This document shows, one piece after another, positions 34,496 through 42,942 of a DNA stretch of 64,000 bases. The notes beneath the pieces are model-generated. The model made no database searches, was not told the origin of the DNA, and worked only from the letters and a program-made list of their open reading frames with translations. Source of the DNA: Nocardia africana NBRC 100379 (GTDB lineage: Bacteria; Actinomycetota; Actinomycetes; Mycobacteriales; Mycobacteriaceae); NCBI RefSeq assembly GCF_001612635.1, contig NZ_BDAV01000015.1, positions 186,001 to 250,000 on the forward strand. The letters run 5' to 3'. The position numbers and the translations under genes are program-made. Numbering within the stretch: the stretch's first letter is position 1; each line of letters opens with the position of its first letter.

Positions 34496-35191
34496 ATGGG
34501 TGGTGAGACCGTTTCCGCCCCGGGGTCCGCGGGAACCGGGGGAGCCGTGGGCGACCGTGACCTGCGAGTATCGGATGTAGAACGCGAACACGTCGGTACC
34601 TTGCTGCAGCGCGCGGTCGGGCTGGGCATGTTGTCCCTGGGTGAGTTCACTGAGCGGATGGATACCGCGCTGGCGGCCAAGACGCGCGGCGAACTCAACG
34701 CCGTCCTGATCGACCTGCCCGGGATTCGCCTTGCGGGACAACCGAATCCCGCGCAGCCGGCCGCCTCGCCCGGATCGGCTCCGACGTGGCGGTGGGGCGC
34801 CCCCGGCGGACGCGTCGAGACCGAAACCGCGATTCGTCCGCGGTTGTCCGGCGTCACCCGGAAGGGACCGTGGCAGGTGCCGCCCTCGCTGTACGTCAAC
34901 AGCTATCTGTCGGGCGTCACGCTGGATTTCACCCAGGCCGTGATGTCGACCCAGGTGGTCGAGATCCGGGTCGACGATTTCTGCAGCTCGCTCACCATGA
35001 TCCTGCCCGGTGAGGCGACCGTCGACCTCAACGGCGTGGAGCTGATCGGCTCCAGCGCCAACAACAAGGTGCGTACCGGCCCGCCGATCGGACCGCTGCA
35101 CATCATCGTGCACGGGCGCAGCCGGTTCAGCTCGATCACCGCGAAGCATCCGTTCGGCGTGCAGTGGAAGAAGCTGATGTCGGGGTTCTGA
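34496..35191 (+). CDS. DUF1707 domain protein
   Basis: This 231-aa protein has an N-terminal DUF1707 domain at about residues 18-75 (DRDLRVSDVEREHVGTLLQR, then LGMLSLGEFTERMDTALAAK) and a beta-rich C-terminal half (SLYVNSYLSGVTLDFTQA; IVHGRSRFSSITAKHPFG) like cell-wall-stress response proteins. Many actinobacterial relatives are membrane associated, but no helix is seen here. The ATG at 34496 is chosen because the conserved domain starts shortly after. It lies 64 bases after the transporter gene on the same strand. Confidence 0.8.
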   Translation: MGGETVSAPGSAGTGGAVGDRDLRVSDVEREHVGTLLQRAVGLGMLSLGEFTERMDTALAAKTRGELNAVLIDLPGIRLAGQPNPAQPAASPGSAPTWRWGAPGGRVETETAIRPRLSGVTRKGPWQVPPSLYVNSYLSGVTLDFTQAVMSTQVVEIRVDDFCSSLTMILPGEATVDLNGVELIGSSANNKVRTGPPIGPLHIIVHGRSRFSSITAKHPFGVQWKKLMSGF

Positions 35192-35232
35192 CTCGACGAC
35201 CTGGCCGAGTCCGATCATGTTTCCCTCGCCGT

Positions 35233-35331
35233 CGCGGAACAACGCACCCCGTTCCGCGCGGAGTTCAGCATGGGGGCATGGTAGAGCCTCGGGCGTGGGC
35301 CGGTACGGAAACCGCCGGCCCGCCCGAGGCG
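35233..35331. terminator. Convergent-gene terminator hairpins
   Basis: Two hairpins lie between the DUF1707 gene and mmpL3. CGCGGAAC pairs with GTTCCGCG (35233-35258). A longer stem, CCTCGGGCG at 35288 with a following GGGCCGG, pairs with CCGGCCCGCCCGAGG ending at 35329 with a small bulge. Either can end transcription from both sides. Confidence 0.65.
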
Positions 35332-35332
35332 A

Positions 35333-38300
35333 TCAGTCCCGGTTCTGGCGGCGCAGCAGTTCGTTGACGCTCACCGTGCGGCCGCTGGTGCGGTGCTTCC
35401 CCTCGTCGTCGGGATCGGCCGGTTCCGGCTCGGGGCGACGGCGGGACGAGCGCAGGTCCGCCATCCACTGTTCGATGTTGTTGCGGTTGTCCCCACCGGG
35501 TCCGGCGGGGTGAGCGGACGCATCTCCGGACGTATCGGATTCGGTTGCGGGCGCGGAGTTTTCACGGTCCGGCGCCGTCGAGGCTCCGGAGTCCACGGCG
35601 CCGGAAGCGGCCGGCCCAGGACCATGCGGCATCGCCGAGCCGAGGTCGGCCCCAGGCCCTGGGGCATTGTGGCCGCCGGCCGGTGGCCGGTTTCCGGGAT
35701 TCGCCGGTTCGTGCAACTCCTGGGTCGCCTCCGTGTCCTTCGGCTCCCGGGGCATGCCGGGGGGCACACTGCCGGGCCCGGATTCCGTTGTCCGCGTAGG
35801 CGAAGGGCGCATGCCGTCGGGCTGGATCCGCCGCGGCGGCTGCACGGCGGGCGGCCGTCCGTCGGGGGCGACGCGCTGCGTCCGGTCGGGCCCCTGCTGG
35901 GGGCGTCCGGCCGGTTCGGCCCGTCCGGAGCCGTGCCGGGTCGGTGTGGACGAACCCGGGGTGCCCTGCGGCGCGTTCGGGGTGTGTCCGGAGCCGTCGG
36001 GAGCGGCGGGCGGTCCGCTGTGGCCGGGCCGTCCGGCGCTCGGCGTCTGCCCGGGCCCCTGGGCGGGCGGCTGTCCCGGGTGGTACGGCGGAGCGTCCGG
36101 TCGATAGAGCTGGGCGCGGACCGACGGATGCGGCGGTACCTTCGACGGTTTCGGTGGCAGCACCCGCGGCGTGGTGCCGACCGGAGCCGTCGGCGGCACC
36201 GAATCGGTGGCATCGGGAGCGGTGTCCGGGGCGGGCACCGTCCGGGGCGGCATACCGGGGCGGACGACCTGCGGTGGCCGCACCACGCCGCGGTTCGGCG
36301 CGGTATCCGAACCGGGCAGCGAGACCGAGGGCGGCGCCGAAGGTGCTTGCGGCGCTGGGGGTTCCGGGGTGCGCGAAGGGGCCTGTCCCGGATTCGGCGC
36401 GGCGTGCCCCGGGTTCGGGGCGGGTTCGGACGTTCCCGCGCCAGGCACCGCCTCGTCTGCGGCGGAGGGACCGGCGCCGATGACACCGGATTCACCGATC
36501 ACTCCGGAACCACCGATGACACCGGAACCGCCGGATGCGCGCGGCGGCTGCGGACGGGCGGGCGGGGGCAGCACGCGGGAGGAACGGATGCCCGGCGTTT
36601 GCGGCGAGGTTGACGAGCGACCGGCCTCCGGACCCGACGGGGAGTGTGCCGGAGCGGCATCGGCGGAGCCAGGGGCAGCGGGCGGTGCCTGATTCGCGGT
36701 GCCGTCCGAGGCGTCGTCAGCGTGATCGCCGGGCGAGGCATTGCCCGAATCGGCCGACGGCGCATCTGCGCCGGAGTCCGACCGGCGCAAGCCGAAACGC
36801 TTGCGCTTCGGGGACTTCTCCGACTTCCCGGGCTTCTCGGCCTTGTCCGGCTTCTCCGATGCGGACGAGCCGGACTTCTGGGCCTCGGCGTCCGAGAGAG
36901 CAACGGATTCCGCTGCCCGCTGTTTCGCCGGCTCGCCGGCCCGCGCCTCGAGCCCCCCACTCCGCGACGCCGACGGCTCGGTGCCCTCTGCCCGCGACGG
37001 TTCGGAACTCTCGACGCGAGTCCGGTCGGTCCCCTCGGCTCGTGACTGCGTCGGGCTCTCCGCGCGCGGCGCGGTCGGGCTCTTGGCGTGGGTCGCGCGC
37101 GTGGGCGCACCGGCCGCGGCCGGATCGATGCGATCCAACTGCTCGGTCGGGGCCTCCGGGTCGACGCGCAGGAACTTCAACCGCCGCGGCTTGCGCGGGC
37201 CCTTCGGCGTCCCGTCGGGCAGCTGCGGCAGCTGCATGGTCACCGGATCGGTCACCGGCGTGGTCTTGACCAGGTCGACGACCTCGCCGGTGCCCGGACG
37301 TTCGTCGTCGAGGATGGGTTCGCCCAGGCCGATGCGCTGCTGAATGCGCTTCATCCAGGCCGGGGCCCACCAGCAGTCGTCACCCAGCAGTTTCATCGTC
37401 GCGGGAACGAGCAGCATGCGCAGCACGGTGGCGTCGATGAACAGCGCGGCCATCATGCCGTAGGCGATGTACTGCATCATCACCAGATCGGAGAAGGCGA
37501 ACGCGCCGACCACCACGAGCAGGATCAGCGCCGCGGCGGTGATGATGCGACCGGTCTGCGCGGTTCCGGTGCGCACCGATTCGGTGGTACTCGCGCCCTG
37601 GGCGCGCGCCTCCACCATGCGGGAGAGCAGGAAGACCTCGTAGTCGGTGGACAGGCCGTAGATCACCGCCATGATCAACACCAGCACCGGCGACATGATC
37701 GGCTGCGGTGTGAAATTGAGCAGCCCGGCGCCGTGGCCGTCGACGAAGATCCAGGTCAGGATGCCGAGCGTGGAGCCCAGGCCCAGCGCGCTCATCAACG
37801 CCGCCTTGATCGGCAGCACCAGTGAGCCGAAGGTCAAGAACATCAGCAGCGTGGTCACGAAGACGACCAGCACGATCATCAGCGGCATGCGGTCCAGCAG
37901 CGAATCGATGCTGTCCTGCATCAGAACCGGCTGGCCGCCGACCATCAGATCCACATCGTCGGGGACGTGGATCGAACGCAGATAGGCGATCGTGTCCTCG
38001 ACGTTCGCGTCCGGCGCCATGGTCGCCTCGGACACCCAGACGTCGGAGCCGTTCGGCGGGATGCCCGGGGTGCCGAACGGATCGGTGAGTCCGGGTGCGC
38101 CACTGGCCTCGTCGAGGATGGCCTTGATCTCGCCGGTGTTCTGGGTGGTGATGACCAGCTGGATCGGGTCGGTCTGGCGCAGCGGGAAGATCTCGTCGAA
38201 CTTCTCCTGCGCCACGCGGGTCGGATTGTCCGGCGGCAGATAGGTTTCGCTGATACCGCCGAACTTCAGGTTCTTCACCGGGATGATCAGCAGCAGCAGG

Positions 38301-39460
38301 ATGATGCACAGCGGCACCGCCACCTTCAGCGGGTGCTTCATCACCCACTGCGTGGTGCGGCCCCAGAACCCGTTCTCGACCTCTTCGGCGGTCTTGGTCT
38401 TGCGGAACCGCTTGAATCCCAGCGCGTCGACGCGCGGTCCGAGGATGGACAGCAGCGCGGGCAGGATGGTGAGCGAGGCCAGTGCGGCCAGCAGCACGGT
38501 CGCGATGGTGCCGTAGGCGACCGATTTCAGGAAGCCCTGCGGGAACAGCAGCATGCCGGCGCTGGCGGCGATGATCATGGTCGCCGAGAAGGTGACCGTG
38601 CGTCCGGCGGTCATCACCGATCGGCGTACGGCCTGGCGGGTGGTGTAACCCTCGGCCAGTTCCTCGCGGAATCGGCTGACTATGAACAAGCCGTAGTCGA
38701 TCGCCAGGCCCAGGCCGATCATCGACACCACGGCCCCGACGAACGAGTTCACCTCGGTGACATGGGTGATCGCCATGACGATGCCGTTGGCGCCGAGGAC
38801 GGTGAGACCACCGATGATCAGCGGCAGGGCCGCGGCGACGACACCGCCGAAGATGAAGAACAGCAGGATCGCGACGGCCGGAATGGCCAGCATCTCCATG
38901 CGCTTCTGGTCGGAGGCGATGGTGTCGTTCAGCTCTCCCGCGACCGGTTGCATGCCCGCCAGCTGGACATCTACACCCGGGATGTAGAAGGCGTTCTTGA
39001 CCGCGCGGTAGTTGTTCATCGTGGTCGTGTCGTCGTCACCCTTGATGGCGACCGACGCGAACGCGTACTTCTTGTCCTTACTACCGGTGGCCGAGGCGCT
39101 CCAATCGCCCGTCTCGGTCTTCCAGTAGGCGACGTTGACCTTGCTGATCTGGTCCGGATGGTCCCTGGGCAGGCTGTTGAGATTGTCGGTGATCTTCCGC
39201 CCGAACTCCGGATCGTCGATGGTCTTACCGTCCGGCGCGGTGTAGAGCACGATCACATCGGACATGTGGTCGCGGCCGTAGACCTGGTCCTTGAGCACCG
39301 CGGCCTGCGAGGACTCCGCACCGGGGTCGAACCAGCCGCTGGAGCTCAGATGGTTTTCCAGACCGAACCCGTACGCGCCCAGGGCGAGAAGTGCGGCCAC
39401 CGCTACACCCAGCACGGTGTAGCGGAACCTGTGGACCAGCTCGCCCCAGCGGGTGAACAC
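35333..39460 (-). CDS. mmpL3: MmpL3 trehalose monomycolate transporter (RND) with extended tail
   Basis: This 1375-aa RND protein is the essential flippase that moves trehalose monomycolate for mycolic-acid envelope assembly. The core (residues 1-710) has twelve membrane helices and two periplasmic domains. The proton-relay Asp-Tyr pairs appear in GLAIDYGLFIVSRF (about 255) and GLSTDYEVFLLSRM (about 605). The C-terminal region of about 665 residues is Pro/Ser/Gly-rich low complexity with repeats, far longer than in the 944-aa M. tuberculosis protein. The start GTG overlaps the NYN gene stop by one base. Gene order mmpL3-NYN-trmB matches Rv0206c-Rv0208c. Confidence 0.96.
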   Translation of the reverse strand: MFTRWGELVHRFRYTVLGVAVAALLALGAYGFGLENHLSSSGWFDPGAESSQAAVLKDQVYGRDHMSDVIVLYTAPDGKTIDDPEFGRKITDNLNSLPRDHPDQISKVNVAYWKTETGDWSASATGSKDKKYAFASVAIKGDDDTTTMNNYRAVKNAFYIPGVDVQLAGMQPVAGELNDTIASDQKRMEMLAIPAVAILLFFIFGGVVAAALPLIIGGLTVLGANGIVMAITHVTEVNSFVGAVVSMIGLGLAIDYGLFIVSRFREELAEGYTTRQAVRRSVMTAGRTVTFSATMIIAASAGMLLFPQGFLKSVAYGTIATVLLAALASLTILPALLSILGPRVDALGFKRFRKTKTAEEVENGFWGRTTQWVMKHPLKVAVPLCIILLLLIIPVKNLKFGGISETYLPPDNPTRVAQEKFDEIFPLRQTDPIQLVITTQNTGEIKAILDEASGAPGLTDPFGTPGIPPNGSDVWVSEATMAPDANVEDTIAYLRSIHVPDDVDLMVGGQPVLMQDSIDSLLDRMPLMIVLVVFVTTLLMFLTFGSLVLPIKAALMSALGLGSTLGILTWIFVDGHGAGLLNFTPQPIMSPVLVLIMAVIYGLSTDYEVFLLSRMVEARAQGASTTESVRTGTAQTGRIITAAALILLVVVGAFAFSDLVMMQYIAYGMMAALFIDATVLRMLLVPATMKLLGDDCWWAPAWMKRIQQRIGLGEPILDDERPGTGEVVDLVKTTPVTDPVTMQLPQLPDGTPKGPRKPRRLKFLRVDPEAPTEQLDRIDPAAAGAPTRATHAKSPTAPRAESPTQSRAEGTDRTRVESSEPSRAEGTEPSASRSGGLEARAGEPAKQRAAESVALSDAEAQKSGSSASEKPDKAEKPGKSEKSPKRKRFGLRRSDSGADAPSADSGNASPGDHADDASDGTANQAPPAAPGSADAAPAHSPSGPEAGRSSTSPQTPGIRSSRVLPPPARPQPPRASGGSGVIGGSGVIGESGVIGAGPSAADEAVPGAGTSEPAPNPGHAAPNPGQAPSRTPEPPAPQAPSAPPSVSLPGSDTAPNRGVVRPPQVVRPGMPPRTVPAPDTAPDATDSVPPTAPVGTTPRVLPPKPSKVPPHPSVRAQLYRPDAPPYHPGQPPAQGPGQTPSAGRPGHSGPPAAPDGSGHTPNAPQGTPGSSTPTRHGSGRAEPAGRPQQGPDRTQRVAPDGRPPAVQPPRRIQPDGMRPSPTRTTESGPGSVPPGMPREPKDTEATQELHEPANPGNRPPAGGHNAPGPGADLGSAMPHGPGPAASGAVDSGASTAPDRENSAPATESDTSGDASAHPAGPGGDNRNNIEQWMADLRSSRRRPEPEPADPDDEGKHRTSGRTVSVNELLRRQNRD

Positions 39461-40215
39461 TAAGCGACTCCTTGAGCGGGGCGGGAGGTGAGCAGTGCGG
39501 ACAGCGGCCGGAAGGGCTGCAGCCAGGCTCCCTCGTCGGGCAGCGAGTCGAGGCTGACCCGGGGCAGCGGTTCACGGAACACGCCCGGGATGTCCTCGAG
39601 ATCGACGAAATCGAGGATATCGGACGTGACAGCCCAACTCGCGTGCTCGCGGAATCCGAGCACCTGGACCGGAACTCCGGTCGCCGCGACCTCCTCGAGC
39701 GGTTCGCGGAAGGCCTGACCGTCCGCGGAGGCCACCATGATCCCCGCGAGACCGGCTCCGCCGCGGCGTAACTGGATATGTGCCAGCATGTCGCTGTCGA
39801 CGTCGGAATCCTCGTCGATCTTCGGTTTGGCGAAGACCGCGTAGCCGACGTTGCGCAGCGCCTCGACCCACGGACGCACCACATCGGCAGTCCCCGGGGC
39901 GATATTGGTGAAGACGGTGGCCTCGGGTTCGATGCGCTGCGTGCTGCCGGCGGACAACTCGGCGGTGCGGGCCAGCAGCCAGCGGCCGAGTGCGTCGAAA
40001 CGCGGCCGGTACGCCGCGGTGGGACGGCCGCCGAGGATCGCGCCCAGGCCCATATCCAGGTTCGGTGCGTCCCACACCAGCAGCACCCGCCGCACGCCGG
40101 CGGGTTCGGCGACCGGCGTGGCGGGGGTCGCCGCGCCGGCGACGACGTCCGATTCGTCGCCGCGCACTGTTCCGGCAACCTCGTCGGCCGGCTGGGCCAT
40201 CTCCCTGAGACTCAT
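39460..40215 (-). CDS. NYN/PIN-like domain protein (Rv0207c-like)
   Basis: This 251-aa protein has a variable N-terminus of 40 residues and an NYN domain, a PIN-like nuclease fold. Acidic positions are visible in VLLVWDAPNLDMGLG, DVDSDMLAHIQL and ASADGQAF. Such proteins are predicted metal-dependent RNases. The M. tuberculosis counterpart lies in the same place between mmpL3 and trmB. The ATG at 40215 fits the family length. The stop overlaps the mmpL3 GTG, so it is coupled to mmpL3 translation. Upstream, the trmB stop is 3 bases away. Confidence 0.85.
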   Translation of the reverse strand: MSLREMAQPADEVAGTVRGDESDVVAGAATPATPVAEPAGVRRVLLVWDAPNLDMGLGAILGGRPTAAYRPRFDALGRWLLARTAELSAGSTQRIEPEATVFTNIAPGTADVVRPWVEALRNVGYAVFAKPKIDEDSDVDSDMLAHIQLRRGGAGLAGIMVASADGQAFREPLEEVAATGVPVQVLGFREHASWAVTSDILDFVDLEDIPGVFREPLPRVSLDSLPDEGAWLQPFRPLSALLTSRPAQGVA

Positions 40216-40217
40216 AG

Positions 40218-41093
40218 TTAGATCTTCCCCCAAATGAACTCGGTGATGGCGCTTCCGGCTCGATGCGCCTTGCTCTCGAACTTCGTCACCGGGCGTTCGA
40301 GGCCGATCACCGTCTCGGTTCCGGGGTGTTCCACATCGCCGCCGGTGGCCTCGTTCAGGCCTACGAGCTGCGGTTCTCCCGCGCCCACCTCGGCGATGTG
40401 TTCGGCGTAGCCGGCATGGTCGGTGGCTACGTGCAGAATCCCGCCGCGCTGCAGGCGGCTGGCGATCAAGGTCATCGTCGCCGGCTGCAGCAGCCGGCGC
40501 TTGTGGTGGCGAGCCTTCGGCCAGGGGTCCGGGAAGAAGACTCGCACGCCAGCTAGCGAATCTTTGGCAATCATGTGTTCGAGGACGTCGACGGCATCCC
40601 CGCGCAGGAGCCGGATGTTCTCGATGCCTTCGCGCTCGATCCGCTGCACGAGCTGGGCGAGACCGGGTTTGTACACCTCGATGCCGATCAGGTCGAACTG
40701 CGGCTCGGCCTGGGCCATCGCTGCGGTCGCCGTCCCCGTGCCACAGCCGATCTCGATGATCAGCGGCGCGGTCCGGCCGAACCAGGCGGCGGCGTCGAGT
40801 GGTTCGTCGCTCACCTCGCGGCCGATGCGCGGCCACATCCGCTCCCAGGATTGCTGCTGGGTCGCGGTCAACGCGCCACGGCGCGAGCGGAAGCTCGTCA
40901 CCCGTGGGTAGAGGCGGGAGGACTCACGCTCGGGGTGGGCGCCTTCGTGGTTACGCAAGCTGCCGCCTCCGGCCCCGTCGCTACCAGCGGTATCTTCGCG
41001 CTGTTCGCGGGGGCCTTCGTGGTTACGCAAGCTGCCGCCTCCGGCCCCGTCGCTACCAGCGGTGTCGTTCGCGGCGTCGTTCACGGCGTCCAT
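40218..41093 (-). CDS. trmB: tRNA (guanine-N7)-methyltransferase with repeated N-terminal insert
   Basis: This 291-aa SAM-dependent enzyme makes m7G46 in tRNA. It has the SAM motif EIGCGTGTATAAMAQAEP, the signature VFFPDPWPKARHHKRRLLQP, ATDHAGYAEH and the C-terminal TKFESKAHR. The core starts near residue 62 (LYPRVTSFRSRRGAL). Before it lie two copies of TAGSDGAGGGSLRNHEG, 24 residues apart, encoded by an exact 51-base DNA repeat. The annotated ATG at 41093 includes both copies. A GTG start after the repeats cannot be excluded. It leads the trmB-NYN-mmpL3 operon. Confidence 0.92.
   Translation of the reverse strand: MDAVNDAANDTAGSDGAGGGSLRNHEGPREQREDTAGSDGAGGGSLRNHEGAHPERESSRLYPRVTSFRSRRGALTATQQQSWERMWPRIGREVSDEPLDAAAWFGRTAPLIIEIGCGTGTATAAMAQAEPQFDLIGIEVYKPGLAQLVQRIEREGIENIRLLRGDAVDVLEHMIAKDSLAGVRVFFPDPWPKARHHKRRLLQPATMTLIASRLQRGGILHVATDHAGYAEHIAEVGAGEPQLVGLNEATGGDVEHPGTETVIGLERPVTKFESKAHRAGSAITEFIWGKI
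40941..41063. repeat. Exact 51-bp direct repeat within the 5' end of trmB
   Basis: Bases 40941-40991 and 41013-41063 are identical over 51 bases, with a 72-base period. Both copies are in the same frame of trmB (17 codons, 24-codon period), while the 21 bases between and after them differ. Perfect identity at silent positions means recent duplication or gene-conversion-like spread. Confidence 0.92.
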
Positions 41094-41186
41094 TGTCCAG
41101 TATTCGATGATCAGGGCCGCAATCGACCGCGTCGAGCAGGAAAATCCCGGGTCAGGAGTGTTGCCGAGTGGGCGCGGGGCCCGGTG

Positions 41187-42542
41187 TCAGGCAGCCAGCG
41201 GCTGTGTCTGCGGCAGTTCCGGTTCGCTCTGCCTGCCCAGCGGCAGGCCCAGGATCATCCGGCCCGCGGTACCGGCCAGCTCGAACAGCCCGCGCCAGCG
41301 CGAGGGGGACGCCACCACCGACCAGACGGTCCGGGTATCGGTGTCGGCGTCGGTGACCGGACGGCCGGCGATGCGGTCGGCCAGCCAGTCCAGGCTCAGC
41401 GGCGTGGCCAGCGGTAACAGCGTGAAGTGGTCGCTCAGCCGGTCGCGCAGGTATCCGACGGCGGCGCCACCCGCGCGATAGCGCTCGACCTGCGCATCGA
41501 TACACGACACGTCGATGATGCGATCGTGCAGCGGCTGGATCACCAGGATCGGACAGTGCGGGGTGTGCTTTCCGAGCCGCATATCGTCGAACATCTCGCA
41601 CATCGCGGGGGTGCTCAACACCTCTTCCAGCGGGTGATCGAGGTATTTGCTGACGTCGTGGCCGGCCAGCCGGGCCAGCGCCACGATCGGTGGCAGCTGA
41701 GCCGCGCGTTCCAGCAGGCGTTCCCCGGCGCCGGTGATGTGCTTGTCGAGCACGTCCTCGAGTGCCGGATATACCTGGCGCAGCGCCGAGATCACGATGG
41801 CGGGGAACCCGGCGTACCGACCGCCGTTCAGCCGGATGAACACCTCACCCGGATCGCCGACCGGCGCACCGAGTACCGCACCGGCGATGGTCAGCTCGGG
41901 CGCATAGGTAGGAGCCATCTCGACCAGCCAGGAGCCGGCCATCCCGCCACCGGAATAACCCCAGACCACGACGGGAGTATCGGTATCGAGTCCCAACGGC
42001 CGGAAGCGCATGGCGGCACGGATGCCGTCGAGCGAGCGGTAACCCGGTTCCCGGGGCGCACCGAAACGGCCGTCGGGTCCCTCGTGATCGGCGATGCTCA
42101 CCGCCCAGCCGCGCCGCAGTGCGTTGGCGACGAGCAGCAGTTCGAGCTGGGTGATCGCGCCGGGGACGATGGCTCCGCGGCGGAGAACATAGGAGGGAGC
42201 GCAGCGCTCGGTGACGGCGTCGATCGCCGATTCGAAGGCCAGCAGCGGGCGGCGTTCGGCCGGATCGGCATCGGCGGGCAGCAGCACCGTGGTCACCGCG
42301 ACCTCGGCGTTACCGTGCAGGTCGTTGCTGCGGTACAGCAGCTGCCACGCCGTCACCCGCTGCGGAATCAGGCCCAGCAGCGCGATCTGCACGGGCCGGC
42401 TGCGCAGGACGGTTCCGGGTGCGTGTGCGGCGACGTCGGCGGGTGCGCGATAGAAGGGGTCCTGCGACGGCGGCAACGGCCGTTCGTTCTTCGTCGCGAC
42501 GGCGGCGCCGTCGTCACCGATGACGTCCACGTTGACGCTCAT
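41187..42542 (-). CDS. LIP-family lipase/esterase
   Basis: This 451-aa alpha/beta hydrolase is related to secretory lipases (Candida LipA type) common in Nocardia. The nucleophile motif is VVWGYSGGGMAGSW, the acid lies in VIQPLHDRIID and the His in RLSDHFTLLPLA. AAGGAGG sits ideally before the ATG at 42542, which fixes the start although the frame stays open upstream. No signal peptide is visible, so the enzyme may be intracellular. It interrupts the M. tuberculosis order between trmB and the GTPase pair. Confidence 0.86.
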   Translation of the reverse strand: MSVNVDVIGDDGAAVATKNERPLPPSQDPFYRAPADVAAHAPGTVLRSRPVQIALLGLIPQRVTAWQLLYRSNDLHGNAEVAVTTVLLPADADPAERRPLLAFESAIDAVTERCAPSYVLRRGAIVPGAITQLELLLVANALRRGWAVSIADHEGPDGRFGAPREPGYRSLDGIRAAMRFRPLGLDTDTPVVVWGYSGGGMAGSWLVEMAPTYAPELTIAGAVLGAPVGDPGEVFIRLNGGRYAGFPAIVISALRQVYPALEDVLDKHITGAGERLLERAAQLPPIVALARLAGHDVSKYLDHPLEEVLSTPAMCEMFDDMRLGKHTPHCPILVIQPLHDRIIDVSCIDAQVERYRAGGAAVGYLRDRLSDHFTLLPLATPLSLDWLADRIAGRPVTDADTDTRTVWSVVASPSRWRGLFELAGTAGRMILGLPLGRQSEPELPQTQPLAA

Positions 42543-42942
42543 CGCAACCTCCTTCGGATCCACGGGGCCGGCGCACAGGCGCACGGCCGACCGGGTTCCA
42601 CACCGCCGAGGCCGCGCACCGGCGGTGCCGCCGGCGGCTTCAGCGTAGGTGATCGGATCCGTGACCCGATAGTTCACCACTGTCGAATTATGCTGTGCCA
42701 CAGGCGCAACCATCGTTCCACCGGAGAGATTCCCAATTCCGCGCCGAATCCCGCTCACCTGCGGTGATTGTCGATCCACAGGCCATCGTCGCCGGTCGCG
42801 GGCTCGGGCAAGCGGTTTCGTGTGATCGATTACACATCATCGTGTGGCGCAACGAACATCGGACCTGCCGGTGAAAATCCGGTCGGTGCCGACAACCACC
42901 GCGGCTTCTGACAGAATTTGCCGCCGGAAGGGGGTATCAACC
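42543..42942. other. 400-bp divergent intergenic region
   Basis: This spacer lies between the lipase gene and the GTPase pair. The left part is the lipase promoter region, AT-richer around 42660-42740. The right part has an open frame from GTG 42844 continuous with the GTPase gene, which I judge to be leader rather than coding. A Crp-like palindrome sits at 42820-42835. Nothing else was recognised. Confidence 0.5.
42820..42835. promoter_or_regulatory. Crp-like palindrome before the GTPase pair
   Basis: GTGTGATCGATTACAC has matching GTGT/ACAC arms around an ATCGAT core with one mismatched pair. It resembles the actinobacterial cAMP-receptor site TGTGA-N6-TCACA. It lies 107 bases upstream of the GTG at 42943. 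Because a cyclase gene is in the same window a cAMP link is attractive, but it is unproven. Confidence 0.4.

Noticed and set aside
42844..42942. Upstream GTG start for the GTPase gene.
   Set aside because: No ribosome-binding site, unconserved residues, and the GTG at 42943 has a strong GGAAGGGGG at correct spacing.
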